Shown here: piece by piece, positions 7,085 through 16,355 of the stretch | Numbering within the stretch: the first letter of the stretch is position 1 | Layout: each line of letters begins with the position of its first letter | Assembly: GCA_024642705.1 (NCBI GenBank) | Contig: JAHEAQ010000001.1 | Span: forward strand, 45,422 to 98,678 | Direction of reading: 5' to 3' | Source of the DNA: Bacteroidota bacterium | GTDB lineage: Bacteria; Bacteroidota; Bacteroidia; Chitinophagales; Saprospiraceae | DNA length: 53,257 nt | Notes under the pieces: model-generated | What the model saw: only the letters and a program-made list of their open reading frames with translations | What the model was told of the DNA's origin: nothing | The model's database searches: none | Translations under genes and position numbers: made by a program

Positions 7085-7818
7085 TACTTCTTCAAAGAAG
7101 CCTTAGAAAAAATGTAATCAGGTATTTCTTTGTTAAATTCAATACTAACAAATTCAAAATGAGTGCCATCACCACTCTTTAATTCATCTTTATAAATCAT
7201 TTTTGTAGGAAACCATCTCCCTTCTATTTTTTTAACATCGCTTAAAGTGGTAGTCTTCAGCAATTGTCCGCTTTTCGCAAACAATTCTTCTTTCAAGGGA
7301 ACATATCTTTCCTGGTCAATCCAAGTTTTTCTTTTTACATAACTAACATCTTCAACTTTTGCGTCCAATTGTAGAACCCAAACTTTTCTGCCATCTAGAA
7401 TTTCTTCGCCTATGAAAGAAGCATTATAAATTTCCAATAATTTTCTGTCTTCCATCATATCTTCATAAGAGAGATCAGAGCCCATTACAGATTGTCGTAA
7501 CATATGACCTGACAATTGAATTGTTCTATCCGTATCCGGGGAATAAATCCATAGTCTGTTATCCAACTTTAACATTTTTGTTCCTTTTTCACGATCTGGA
7601 GATAGGTATTCTGTAAAAGACTTATCAATTCCTGTAGAGTAACCTTTGGAAATAACTGTTCTACTATTTCTTTTTCCATTAATAATCATTTTTGTCTCCA
7701 CAATCCTAGATTCAGATGCCATATTTGCATCTACTTTCTGCAGGATTTTTATTGCATCCTGAGCTTGGCTCTTGCTCAAACCAAGAAAAACAATAAATAA
7801 TACAATTGTATATTTCAT
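7084..7818 (-). CDS. LolA-like outer-membrane lipoprotein-sorting protein
   Basis: A 244-residue periplasmic protein with a clear signal peptide (about residues 1-19, ending SQAQ). The rest matches the family annotated as outer membrane lipoprotein-sorting protein, with the SRTVISKGYSTGIDKSFTEYLSP, MLKLDNRLWIYSP and KRKTWIDQERYVPLKEELF blocks. The fold is that of LolA/LolB, a half-barrel that carries acyl chains. In the operon it follows two FtsX-type permeases and an ABC ATPase, so it is well placed to accept a lipid or lipoprotein from that pump. It is one base from overlapping thuA. It is not the housekeeping LolA by sequence type, and its cargo is unknown. Confidence 0.82.
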   Translation of the reverse strand: MKYTIVLFIVFLGLSKSQAQDAIKILQKVDANMASESRIVETKMIINGKRNSRTVISKGYSTGIDKSFTEYLSPDREKGTKMLKLDNRLWIYSPDTDRTIQLSGHMLRQSVMGSDLSYEDMMEDRKLLEIYNASFIGEEILDGRKVWVLQLDAKVEDVSYVKRKTWIDQERYVPLKEELFAKSGQLLKTTTLSDVKKIEGRWFPTKMIYKDELKSGDGTHFEFVSIEFNKEIPDYIFSKASLKK

Positions 7819-7872
7819 TATACTTTTTTTAATTTTTTAAACATTTTAAATTTCAATTAAAAATAATTAATT

Positions 7873-9153
7873 CTAGACTTCTAATTCTTTCATTAAAGTC
7901 GCTGTCTGTCGTTTGTATATCCCTAACCCGGACAACATATTTCCCAATACCATAGCTAACAACCCAGGTACAAAGCCAATATAAAATAGGTTTGGCGTAA
8001 TTTTCCCTCTCAACACCGAAGGCATCATCATGCTAGAAGAAAGTTGGTCTAACATTCCAGAAATATCTATACCTACAACTTGTAGATAATAAACAGCTGA
8101 AACACCAAGCACAGTTCCTATAACAGAGCCTATGATTCCGACAATAATCGCTTCATAGGTAAAAGTTCGATAAATTTGCCCTTTTGCTTCACCTAATGCC
8201 AATCGGATTCCAAATTCTTTGTATCTTCTCAATCCTGATAAAAGTCCTGTGTTCCACAACACTAAGGACATTGCAAATATGAAAAATCCAATTAATATTG
8301 CACTTATCGAATTGCTATAATTAATCATAAATTCAAGGTCATTTTGTTTTTGAAGACTAACCATCATAGGAGCAAATTCATCTGGATCTGAAGCATAAGA
8401 AGCATTGAATTTATCGCTTATTAATTCGGCTTCTTCAACTTGATAAATATCATTTCTCTGAAATCCTAATATTTCACCTGCTCCATCTTCCATGTCTAAT
8501 ATTTTCTGAGCATCTGAAACATCAATTATTATAGAACCTCGATCCATCTGAGCAACTCCAAATGTGATTGTTCCGCAAATTTTAAAAACCGAAAATGCCA
8601 TACTTCCGTTCATTGTTGAACCGATGTACGTAACTTCATCTCCAATTGATAAATTCAATTTCTGGGCAAATTCATTGCTGATTAATGCTTCATTTGGTTT
8701 TAATGGAACGCGACCAATAACAATAGATTTCTCAATGTTCATTCTCTTAATTTCCTTTCCAGTTCCTGAAAACAATTCGAAAGAAAGTCCTGCAACTGGG
8801 CCCTGTCCTTTTGAATTGCCTTCTTTGTCAATAACATCTATCAATCCTCCAAATTTTATCCTCTTTACCCAATCCATTTCTGGATATTGATTTTTCAAAG
8901 AACCAACAATTTCTGTGACTCCAAGTAATGCAAGATCGTTGGGTAGTTGGTCAATATTTTCAGCATAAGCTCTCGACATCACTTTAACATGCCCAGTATC
9001 AAACCTTGCGCTTTGATCAATAACATCTCCAAATACTCCTTTCATGTATCCAGATAGAAGAACGGTTAGAAACACCCCTGCAGAAACTATAATTATAGGT
9101 AATATGCTTCTGCTTTTATCTCTCAATATACCCTTTAATAAAAATTGAATCAT
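7873..9153 (-). CDS. ABC transporter permease, FtsX/LolC-E type (second permease)
   Basis: A 426-residue membrane protein with the MacB/LolE layout: one N-terminal transmembrane helix (IIIVSAGVFLTVLLSGYM), a ~230-residue periplasmic domain, then three C-terminal helices, the FtsX domain, beginning near SISAILIGFFIFAMSLVLW. The YKEFGIRLALGEAKGQIYR segment is the coupling helix that contacts the ATPase. The start overlaps the stop of the preceding permease gene by 4 bp. With its partner it would form an asymmetric dimer like LolCE. Such permeases do mechanotransmission or lipoprotein extraction rather than classical substrate channelling. Confidence 0.88.
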   Translation of the reverse strand: MIQFLLKGILRDKSRSILPIIIVSAGVFLTVLLSGYMKGVFGDVIDQSARFDTGHVKVMSRAYAENIDQLPNDLALLGVTEIVGSLKNQYPEMDWVKRIKFGGLIDVIDKEGNSKGQGPVAGLSFELFSGTGKEIKRMNIEKSIVIGRVPLKPNEALISNEFAQKLNLSIGDEVTYIGSTMNGSMAFSVFKICGTITFGVAQMDRGSIIIDVSDAQKILDMEDGAGEILGFQRNDIYQVEEAELISDKFNASYASDPDEFAPMMVSLQKQNDLEFMINYSNSISAILIGFFIFAMSLVLWNTGLLSGLRRYKEFGIRLALGEAKGQIYRTFTYEAIIVGIIGSVIGTVLGVSAVYYLQVVGIDISGMLDQLSSSMMMPSVLRGKITPNLFYIGFVPGLLAMVLGNMLSGLGIYKRQTATLMKELEV

Positions 9154-10307
9154 TGTATTTTTCCTTTTAATGCGTTAACAGGATCCATCTTAGCTATCTT
9201 TCTTGCCGGCAGAAAACTCACAATAGTAGAAGATAAAATAATTAGAATTATAGTCGACAATATTAATCCAATTCCAAAAGCTGGATAAATCGTATCCGAG
9301 ATGGTAACTCCTTGATTCTGTGATGCTTCTGGAATCCCAATTCCCGTTCTAGCAACATAACCAAACAATGGAATACCTAAGATTGTCCCTAGCAAAGTTG
9401 CCAATATGCTATACATAGAACCTTCAACAGTGAATAATTTCACTACCTGTAACCTTGTCATTCCCAATGAAATATAGGTACCTATTTCTCTTTGCCGTCT
9501 GAATATAGACAGTACTTGTGTATCGAAAATCGCTAACAATGCAATGCCCATCAAAAAAATATACATAATAGAGCCACTTGCCTTTTTTGATTCAATAATT
9601 CGAGTAAGTGAGCTTAATAAATCTTCTTTAGATTGAAAATTCCAACCCTCCATTTTTGTAGAAGTATAGCCCACATTTGCCACAAACATGGTTGCTTCAT
9701 TTTCAAGTCCTGTTATTTCCCACAATTTTTTTATCGGCATCCAAATTTGCCCTACATCAATGGTCGGCACATTAGAATCGAAAATTCCAACTATAGTAAT
9801 ATTAGAAGCATCAAAAGTGCCATTCTTATCTCTCCATCTCATTAAGACTTCATCTCCTACTTTCAATTTAGAGGATTTAGCATATCTTTTGCCAATAATA
9901 GCTGGTATATCCGCTGCGCTTTCTTTTAATAAGTTGGTGGGAATTTTCAATGTATTTTGATTAACATCTATTCCTTTGATTAATGCAGAGTACATTCTTC
10001 CAGAAGGATAAATTGTCCCTTGGCGAAAAAGAATAGGAGTCAAGCCATTTGCTTCGTTAGTAAGAATTGGTCCATGTCCATCTTGAATAGTAAATGGATC
10101 TGAAGAATCATAATTATTATTCAAAATATGGCCACCGCCAATTTCCCATTCCTCACTATCCAATTTTGCTTGATTATGCCAGCCGTCTATAAAACCATTA
10201 AAAAAAATTATGGTTAGAAAAGCAATTGCTAATACCAAAACATTCAACCAAGTTTTTAATCCTGAGCCTACTAAATTTTTGTAAGCCAATTGGAATGCTA
10301 GTTTCAT
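9150..10307 (-). CDS. ABC transporter permease, FtsX/LolC-E type (first permease)
   Basis: A 385-residue protein with the same architecture as the next gene: N-terminal helix NVLVLAIAFLTIIFFNGF, a MacB-like periplasmic domain (about 45-240), and three C-terminal helices with a RRQREIGTYISLGMTRLQV coupling segment. The last residues (ARKIAKMDPVNALKG) are typical of LolC/E-type permeases. The gene starts 4 bp inside the end of the ATPase gene and ends 4 bp inside the second permease gene, so the three are translationally coupled. Confidence 0.9.
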   Translation of the reverse strand: MKLAFQLAYKNLVGSGLKTWLNVLVLAIAFLTIIFFNGFIDGWHNQAKLDSEEWEIGGGHILNNNYDSSDPFTIQDGHGPILTNEANGLTPILFRQGTIYPSGRMYSALIKGIDVNQNTLKIPTNLLKESAADIPAIIGKRYAKSSKLKVGDEVLMRWRDKNGTFDASNITIVGIFDSNVPTIDVGQIWMPIKKLWEITGLENEATMFVANVGYTSTKMEGWNFQSKEDLLSSLTRIIESKKASGSIMYIFLMGIALLAIFDTQVLSIFRRQREIGTYISLGMTRLQVVKLFTVEGSMYSILATLLGTILGIPLFGYVARTGIGIPEASQNQGVTISDTIYPAFGIGLILSTIILIILSSTIVSFLPARKIAKMDPVNALKGKIQ

Positions 10308-11017
10308 TTTGCTGTAATTTTATGGTGAATAATTTCATCCGATTCTAATTTTCCATCCCTTAAGTGAATAATTCTATCCAAATAGCTCATCACTTTTTCA
10401 TCGTGAGTAGAAAAAAGAAAGGTGGTATTAAATTCTTTGTTTAAATTTTTCATGGTTTCTAAAATAGAATGTGCGTTTACTGCATCCAAATTTGCAGTAG
10501 GTTCATCAGCAATTACTAATTCCGGCTTTTTAACCATTGCTCGTGCAATAGCCACCCTTTGGCCCTCACCACCAGATAATTTCGTTACTTTTTTATTTGG
10601 AATATCCTGCAATCCGACCCATTCAAGGGCTTCCATAACAGATTTTGTACGTTCTGATTTTGACTTTTTTTGGAGCATCAAAGCAAACTCTACATTTTCG
10701 AAAACTGTATATACTGGAAGTAAATTATAAACTTGAAAAATAAATCCAATGTGCATATTTCTGAGCATTGCAGATTCTTTGTGGCTTAGCTTTGATATGT
10801 CATTGCTCAAAACAGAAACTCTTCCTTCTGTAGGTTTATCAAGAGAACCAATAATATTTAAAAGTGTAGTTTTCCCAGATCCACTAGGTCCAACAACCCC
10901 TGCAAATTCGCCCCTAGAAAATTCTAAATTGATCTTACTTAAAGCCGTAAATTCAGAATCTCCTTCTGGAAACCTTTTTGTTAAATTTTCTATGGTAATT
11001 ATTACTTCACTTTTCAT
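10304..11017 (-). CDS. ABC transporter ATP-binding protein, LolD/MacB class
   Basis: A 237-residue nucleotide-binding subunit. Walker A is GPSGSGKTT (43-51), the Q-loop is FIFQVYNLLPVYTVFENVE, the signature is LSGGE (147-151), Walker B is ELVIADEP with D171-E172, and the H-loop is STHD. The LLP-x-x-T-V-x-E-N motif and short length are typical of the LolD/MacB/FtsE class. The signature has Glu where Gln is usual, which is common in this class. It sits between the barrel gene (12 bp gap) and the first permease (4 bp overlap) and should power the pair of FtsX-type permeases. Confidence 0.92.
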   Translation of the reverse strand: MKSEVIITIENLTKRFPEGDSEFTALSKINLEFSRGEFAGVVGPSGSGKTTLLNIIGSLDKPTEGRVSVLSNDISKLSHKESAMLRNMHIGFIFQVYNLLPVYTVFENVEFALMLQKKSKSERTKSVMEALEWVGLQDIPNKKVTKLSGGEGQRVAIARAMVKKPELVIADEPTANLDAVNAHSILETMKNLNKEFNTTFLFSTHDEKVMSYLDRIIHLRDGKLESDEIIHHKITAK

Positions 11018-11028
11018 TTATTGAATAT

Positions 11029-12156
11029 TTAATGATTATATACAAACATCATTCTTAAGCCCGGGCCTGAAAATGAATATACTAAATCGTTTTGTTGAAT
11101 TCCTTGTGGATTTTCAGGGTTATAATAAGCCATTATATACATATCAACATGACTAAATTGGTGGCTATAATTGACTAAAAATGTAAAATCAGCAGTTTTC
11201 CAACTGTAATACATGACTGCATTAATATTATCAAAAAAAGTAAGTGGATATGCCATTGTTACAGCTGTAAAATTATATGGTCCTGAAAAATCAAAGGCTT
11301 TTTTGTCCGCACTTAACAACATATTTTCTGCAATAAACCCTAAGCCATTTCCAAGCCCAAAAGTGTAATCAAAGCCAATATTTAATGCGGTTTGGTGCGT
11401 AAAAAAACTGAGATCATCTTGTTTCCAAACATGAGAAGCTTCGAACCAAAGTCCAATTCCAACATCCCATTTGCCATCAATGCCAATTCTATTTTCGGGA
11501 ATTTTTTCAAAATTTGTTCCTATAAAATATTTAGAAGCATCTGCGTTTCTATGATGATATGTCAATCCCAATTCGCCTTTGGATACTGGATGTTGAATCC
11601 TGCCACCAAATTCCGGGACGGATTTGTTTGTTTCAAACGCATCGAATCCACGTGTTTTCTCATTTCCATACAATCCCCAAACCCAAATATTCATATTATT
11701 AAGAAAATAATACCTACCAAGCAACCCATAAACTCCATTTGTTAACTGGAGTGGGTCTCTTGGATCGATCTGATTAAACCATTGAAGCGGTCTAAGAATG
11801 GATGCCGATCCAAATTCCATTTTTTGCAAACCTGCCCTTAATTCAAATTGCTTTCCAGTATACCTTGCCCATAACCTATATGGGCTCAAGTGACTATCAC
11901 TTAGACTTTCTGAAAAAGGGTGAAAAGAAAAAATTCCATTAACATTGATGGACGCTTCAAAATCTATTTCTGAAAAAGAATCAATTTTGATGGCATAACT
12001 TAGTTTTGGAATATAGCGAATGCCAGAAAAAATTTCAAGGTCACTTTTTGGACTATAGCTTATAATTCCTGATGCCTGCCCGTCAAATATTATTTTATTT
12101 TGACCGAAAAGAGATCCAAATAATAACATGAACAAAATTGTAATCCTATTTTTCAT
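11029..12156 (-). CDS. Predicted outer-membrane beta-barrel protein of the ABC operon
   Basis: A 375-residue protein with a signal peptide (about residues 1-18, ending LFGQ). Alternating hydrophobic/aromatic strands run throughout, typical of a monomeric outer-membrane barrel. Landmarks are FELRAGLQKMEFGSASILRPLQWFNQIDPRDP near the first third and a C-terminal strand ending RMMFVYNH. The GSA..LRP.QWFN.IDPRDP block resembles bacterial porin-like or export barrels, but no named family is assigned. Its ATG overlaps the TetR stop by 4 bp and it precedes the ABC ATPase, so it is probably the outer-membrane end or target of the same system. Confidence 0.75.
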   Translation of the reverse strand: MKNRITILFMLLFGSLFGQNKIIFDGQASGIISYSPKSDLEIFSGIRYIPKLSYAIKIDSFSEIDFEASINVNGIFSFHPFSESLSDSHLSPYRLWARYTGKQFELRAGLQKMEFGSASILRPLQWFNQIDPRDPLQLTNGVYGLLGRYYFLNNMNIWVWGLYGNEKTRGFDAFETNKSVPEFGGRIQHPVSKGELGLTYHHRNADASKYFIGTNFEKIPENRIGIDGKWDVGIGLWFEASHVWKQDDLSFFTHQTALNIGFDYTFGLGNGLGFIAENMLLSADKKAFDFSGPYNFTAVTMAYPLTFFDNINAVMYYSWKTADFTFLVNYSHQFSHVDMYIMAYYNPENPQGIQQNDLVYSFSGPGLRMMFVYNH

Positions 12157-12764
12157 ACTACTTTTTTGTCACTTAAAATTCCTCGGAACATAAAATTTAC
12201 AATGACTGAAGTAAGCTCTTCTGAATTATCAAATAAGCTCAACAATTTTTCATCCTTACTTAAAGTTCCAATTGATTCAAACATATAAAGTATAAATTCA
12301 ATTTTCATGTCATCCCTTATCCACCCATCTCTTTTTGCTTCCACAAAACTCCTCTTAACTATCAACATTAATTTAGCTTGAGAAATTTCAAAATACTTCT
12401 TCATTGAATTGGTAAACTCATTTTCAGCATATAAATCTTTTATGAATTCAATGCTCACTTTTCTAGCCATTTCTTTTTTTAAAGAAAGAAATTGATTTAT
12501 TTTTTGTGGGAATGGAATATTGGAGCAAAACAAATCTGTCATTTCTGTATATGATTTGCTTGTTATATCCTTTAAAATGATATCTGCTACATGGTATTTA
12601 TTTTCAAAACTTCTATAAAAAGTCATCTTACTAATTGATGCTTCTTCACAAATTTCCTCTACTGTTACTCTATAAATGCCATATTTCCAAAACAAGTCTT
12701 TTGCTGCGAGCAATACTGCTTTCGCGCTTTTACTATATTTAGTTCCAGATAAAATTTCAGTCAT
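12153..12764 (-). CDS. TetR/AcrR-family transcriptional regulator
   Basis: A 203-residue regulator with an N-terminal TetR helix-turn-helix: AKDLFWKYGIYRVTVEEICE leads into EASISKMTFYRSFENK, with recognition helix about 44-53. The C-terminal ligand-binding domain is not assignable to a subfamily. It is the first gene of a seven-gene minus-strand run, each joined by overlap or a short gap, and would respond to a small hydrophobic ligand. A perfect palindrome 20-40 bp upstream of the ATG, plus two extra half-sites, is the likely operator, which implies autoregulation of the entire operon. Confidence 0.9.
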   Translation of the reverse strand: MTEILSGTKYSKSAKAVLLAAKDLFWKYGIYRVTVEEICEEASISKMTFYRSFENKYHVADIILKDITSKSYTEMTDLFCSNIPFPQKINQFLSLKKEMARKVSIEFIKDLYAENEFTNSMKKYFEISQAKLMLIVKRSFVEAKRDGWIRDDMKIEFILYMFESIGTLSKDEKLLSLFDNSEELTSVIVNFMFRGILSDKKVV

Positions 12765-12783
12765 TTGATACTATTCGTAAATT

Positions 12784-12804
12784 ATGATACTAATATAGTA
12801 TCAT
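12784..12804. promoter_or_regulatory. Probable TetR operator palindrome
   Basis: Perfect inverted repeat with 8 bp arms ATGATACT and AGTATCAT around a 5 bp AT spacer, 20 bp upstream of the tetR ATG. The half-site TGATAC recurs at 12766-12771 and GTATCAT at 12818-12824, so three or four half-sites cluster in 60 bp. Size and symmetry match TetR-family operators. Confidence 0.7.
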
Positions 12805-13015
12805 TTTTATAATAAAGTATCATATATCGACTAAAAATGCAAAAAAATAGACTAATTAACCTGCATTAATTGTTCCTCATCTACATTTCAAAATTGATTT
12901 TCTATATGCTTTTTGAATATATTTTATAAACATTTTCCCAATTCAATCCTTATAAATTGTTAAAAAATAATTAAAAATAACTTTTGGTGATTACATCTCT
13001 TCTTACGTACGTTCT

Positions 13016-13023
13016 TATCTTTG
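13016..13023 (+). promoter_or_regulatory. -7 promoter box for the 13043 gene
   Basis: TATCTTTG matches the Bacteroidota -7 consensus TAnnTTTG and lies 19 bp before the ATG. A clear TTG at the -33 position with normal spacing was not found; the nearest TTTTGG is ~30 bp upstream. Confidence 0.4.
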
Positions 13024-13042
13024 ACAATCATAAAAATTAAAA

Positions 13043-13666
13043 ATGAAGAAATCAATTGGAATTCTGACAATCCTTATAATAGCTTTTATTGCTTTGCCAT
13101 CAGAAATGAATGCTCAATACGGGAAGAAAAAGAAAAGACCAGTCAAAACGGACGAAACAGAGCAAGTTGAAAATGAAAGGAAGAGCAGCAGAGAACCTAA
13201 AGCTGAAAAAAATGAATTTCAGATTCTCGAAAAATTATGGTTTGGATTGAACATCACAAATCCAAATATCAACAACCAATTTCTGACTTTAGGTCTTGGC
13301 CCAATGGCTTCATATAAATTTACACCAAGTCTTTCAGCTGGAATAATCTCTGATTTTAATTATGTGTATGTTTGGAATAGATTTGGATCAGCAGAAAATT
13401 ATCTTGATTATTCTGTTGGGGTTTACGGACGAGCTAGATTTTTACGACAGTTCTTCGGGCATGTTGAATACAATTACACCAGTTTAGATAGAATTGACAC
13501 TTCAGCTCCCAGAACAACATTTCCTGTATTATTCCTTGGTGGGGGGTACACTTCTGGAAGACCACCTTGGGGTTTTGAGGCCACATTGCTTTTTGATGTA
13601 CTTGGCAATTTGCAGAGATATAAAATACCTTTTGTTTACCGAATCGGCGTGACTTATAATTTTTAA
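13043..13666 (+). CDS. Small predicted outer-membrane beta-barrel protein
   Basis: A 207-residue protein. A signal peptide (about 1-24, ending MNAQ) is followed by a strongly charged linker of about 35 residues (KKKKRP, DETEQ, RKSSREPK). A C-terminal barrel-like domain of alternating aromatic strands ends in the classic terminal aromatic YRIGVTYNF. It probably folds as a small eight-stranded barrel in the outer membrane. The basic linker could contact peptidoglycan or LPS, but this is speculative. It is transcribed alone, convergent with the TonB receptor gene. The specific function is unknown. Confidence 0.72.
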   Translation: MKKSIGILTILIIAFIALPSEMNAQYGKKKKRPVKTDETEQVENERKSSREPKAEKNEFQILEKLWFGLNITNPNINNQFLTLGLGPMASYKFTPSLSAGIISDFNYVYVWNRFGSAENYLDYSVGVYGRARFLRQFFGHVEYNYTSLDRIDTSAPRTTFPVLFLGGGYTSGRPPWGFEATLLFDVLGNLQRYKIPFVYRIGVTYNF

Positions 13667-13701
13667 TCTTTTTTTAGGTATAGATTATTTCGGATTTTAT
13701 T

Positions 13702-16167
13702 TTAAAATGAAAAAGTAAGTCCAGCCATGAAATTTCGACCTGCCTGAGGATATAAACCACTTAAATTATAAATATTTTGGCTTTCCTTTCTTGAGTAAAC
13801 GTCATCTTTTGTCGGATCATAATTCTCAGATGAAAATCTATATACCCATGCATTGGATACAAACTTTGCATTCAAGATATTATTAATATTCAAATTAAAT
13901 TGAATCTTTTTAAATATTTTATCACTCGTAATAGAATAACTAAACAAAAGATCGTTATAAAAATATGGATCCAAAGCTGCATTTTCATTTGAAGTATTGT
14001 CAATATATTGTTTTCCAACATATTTAGAAAGCAAAGAAATCACACCCGATTGATTTTTCTTTTTCCTAAAAAATTCAAAACCAAAATCATTTGCTAAAAT
14101 AAAAGAGGGTGAAAATGCCAAATCAGTTAGCTCGTATGTTTTTTCAATTTGACCGCCATTATCCCAATCATCAATAAATTCTGTAAAAGAAATAATCCTG
14201 TTTTCAGACAAAGTTCCATTTAAAATTAGGTGAAATCCTTTGAAATCATTAATTCCCCCATCGAACTCCATTCCTCTTCTATAACTTTTCCCAACATTTA
14301 CCCTTGTATATTGTCCAACATCGTTTATTGCCCCCGTCAAAACTAATTGATTGTCATAAACCATATTATACACATTAAATCCTGCTTTGAAAGTATTGGT
14401 TTGAAGGGTATAGCCAGTTTCAAGGTCATACAATGTTTCAGACAGCGGCCTGCTTAAATTCGAACTCTCGGTATAGTCATTTCGATTGGGTTCTCTATTT
14501 GCTACACTGTATGAAAAATATATTTTAGAATCATTATTCAACAAATATGAAAGCCCTAATTTAGGATTAATGAAGGTTAGATTATCTGTCTGATCAACTA
14601 GTTCACCTTCAATATTAAAACCTTGAAAATCATAATTTACCCTTCTGTATTGAATGTCAACATATGAAATAAATCGATTAAAAAACCTAAATGTCCATTT
14701 TGCATATGTGTTGAAATCCAATTTTGTTGCTTCATTTCTATAATATTCGATTGGCTTATTGAGAAGGTTATTATATATATCCTCAGAGCTTCCATTATCA
14801 CGAGAATTCCAAATGACCTGACCATAATGTGAGCCAATATAATTGTTCAATGATGCACCAAAAATGATATTATGTTTTTCTTCTAGATCTCTATAATCCA
14901 TTTCGAAAATTGATCCAAAAAAATGATTGTCGAGCCATCTTCTAATAACGATATCAAAATCTTCATTTAGTGGATCAAAAATATTGTAATCGTTCAAATT
15001 TTTGTCGGCTTTATAATTTTCATAAAAGCCTAAACCCCTGGTATAATGACCGCTGATATTCAAATTAAAATTATCATTCAATGCTCTATTATAATGCAAT
15101 TGAAAATGAGTTTGATTGTAATCATCCACTTCATTACTATATGGATCACCTTGCTTTTCGGTTCCTGAAGAATTATAGGTTCTATCTGTTTCCAAAAATT
15201 GAAATGGCAACCCATTCCATGCTTGATAGGTCAATTCAGATCCAGTAAACAAATTAATATTCAAAGATGATTTCTCCGTAACATAATTAAATGTTCCAGC
15301 AAAAGAATTTAATTTGGATTCAGCTCGATCCACATATCCATCTGAGCTAATTAATGAATACCTCATATCAAGCCCAAACTTATTATTCATCAATCCAGTC
15401 CCTGCAGAAACTCCTAATTTCGAAGAGTTAAAAGAGCCATATGAACTTGACACATTCAAGTATGGATCCAATTTTATTTGATTGGTTTTCAGGTTTATGG
15501 ATGCCCCGAAAGCAGAAGTACCATTTGTTGAGGGCCCCACCCCTCTTTGGATCTGTATCTCTTTTGTTGAACTCGCAAAATCAGGTAAATCTACCCAAAA
15601 AACCAATTGCGATTCTGAATCATTTAAGGGGATTCCATTGACTGTAACATTTATTCGAGAAGGGTCAGATCCTCGAATACGCATTCCTGTATATCCAATC
15701 CCATTTCCAGCATCAGAGGTTACCACTAATGATGGTGTATATTGCAATAAATAAGGAACATCCTGACCTAGGTTTTGTCTATTAAACTCTTCTTTGGATA
15801 AATTTTTATGAGAAAAAGGCATGTTTTTGCGAACCCATGTACCGTTAATTTCGATTTCGTCAAGCCCAAAAATTGATCCCAATAATTCAAAATCAAGTAT
15901 TAGATTATCATTTAGAACGATATTTATAGTCGAAGTTTCAAATCCAAGGTATGATGCCTTAATAGTATAATTTCCAGCTGGTATACCATCCATTTTGAAA
16001 ACCCCTTTTTCATTGGTTATTACTCCAAAAGAAGTCCCTTCTAAATAAACGACAGCCGAATTCAATTTCTCTCCAGCTTCATTTTTCACAATTCCAGAAA
16101 TTGCAAATTGCCCGTTAATTGTAAAGTAGCTGAACAAAAGAATTATAAATGAACACCAAAACTTCAT
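13702..16167 (-). CDS. TonB-dependent outer-membrane receptor, probably for thiamine
   Basis: An 821-residue receptor. It has a signal peptide (about 1-20), a carboxypeptidase-regulatory-like domain (about 22-105, EKLNSAVVYLEGTSFGVITN), a plug domain (NLGQDVPYLLQYTPSLVVTSDAG through GIRMRGSDPS-like MRIRGSDPSRINVTVNG), and a 22-strand barrel ending in the terminal aromatic LTFSF. A TPP riboswitch lies in its leader, so expression should fall when thiamine pyrophosphate is plentiful. Riboswitch-controlled receptors of this kind are known in Bacteroidota as thiamine uptake receptors. The ligand assignment rests on that regulation, not on barrel residues. Confidence 0.88.
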   Translation of the reverse strand: MKFWCSFIILLFSYFTINGQFAISGIVKNEAGEKLNSAVVYLEGTSFGVITNEKGVFKMDGIPAGNYTIKASYLGFETSTINIVLNDNLILDFELLGSIFGLDEIEINGTWVRKNMPFSHKNLSKEEFNRQNLGQDVPYLLQYTPSLVVTSDAGNGIGYTGMRIRGSDPSRINVTVNGIPLNDSESQLVFWVDLPDFASSTKEIQIQRGVGPSTNGTSAFGASINLKTNQIKLDPYLNVSSSYGSFNSSKLGVSAGTGLMNNKFGLDMRYSLISSDGYVDRAESKLNSFAGTFNYVTEKSSLNINLFTGSELTYQAWNGLPFQFLETDRTYNSSGTEKQGDPYSNEVDDYNQTHFQLHYNRALNDNFNLNISGHYTRGLGFYENYKADKNLNDYNIFDPLNEDFDIVIRRWLDNHFFGSIFEMDYRDLEEKHNIIFGASLNNYIGSHYGQVIWNSRDNGSSEDIYNNLLNKPIEYYRNEATKLDFNTYAKWTFRFFNRFISYVDIQYRRVNYDFQGFNIEGELVDQTDNLTFINPKLGLSYLLNNDSKIYFSYSVANREPNRNDYTESSNLSRPLSETLYDLETGYTLQTNTFKAGFNVYNMVYDNQLVLTGAINDVGQYTRVNVGKSYRRGMEFDGGINDFKGFHLILNGTLSENRIISFTEFIDDWDNGGQIEKTYELTDLAFSPSFILANDFGFEFFRKKKNQSGVISLLSKYVGKQYIDNTSNENAALDPYFYNDLLFSYSITSDKIFKKIQFNLNINNILNAKFVSNAWVYRFSSENYDPTKDDVYSRKESQNIYNLSGLYPQAGRNFMAGLTFSF

Positions 16168-16228
16168 ATATTCTCTTTATTAATCAAAAATATTATGGGT
16201 GATATTTTCCTGTGATTATGGAACTTGT

Positions 16229-16304
16229 CATTTCCCTTACCAGAATTACCTGGTTAGGTTCCATGGGTTTAATCTCAGCCAGGAAAGGCACCCCAAATGA
16301 ATAA
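16229..16304 (-). ncRNA. TPP riboswitch (THI element)
   Basis: Minus-strand reading gives all conserved TPP aptamer blocks in order: GGGGTGCC, GGCTGAGA, ACCC, GGAACCTAACC, GGTAATTCTGGTAAGGGAA. The aptamer ends about 60 nt before the TonB receptor ATG. A downstream GTTCC (16224-16220) is complementary to GGAAC inside the aptamer (16262-16258) and may form the competing structure of the expression platform. Effector: thiamine pyrophosphate. Confidence 0.95.
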
Positions 16305-16355
16305 TTTAAAAATTGGTTCAAAACAATAAAATGAACCTCATTTTAATAATAAGTA

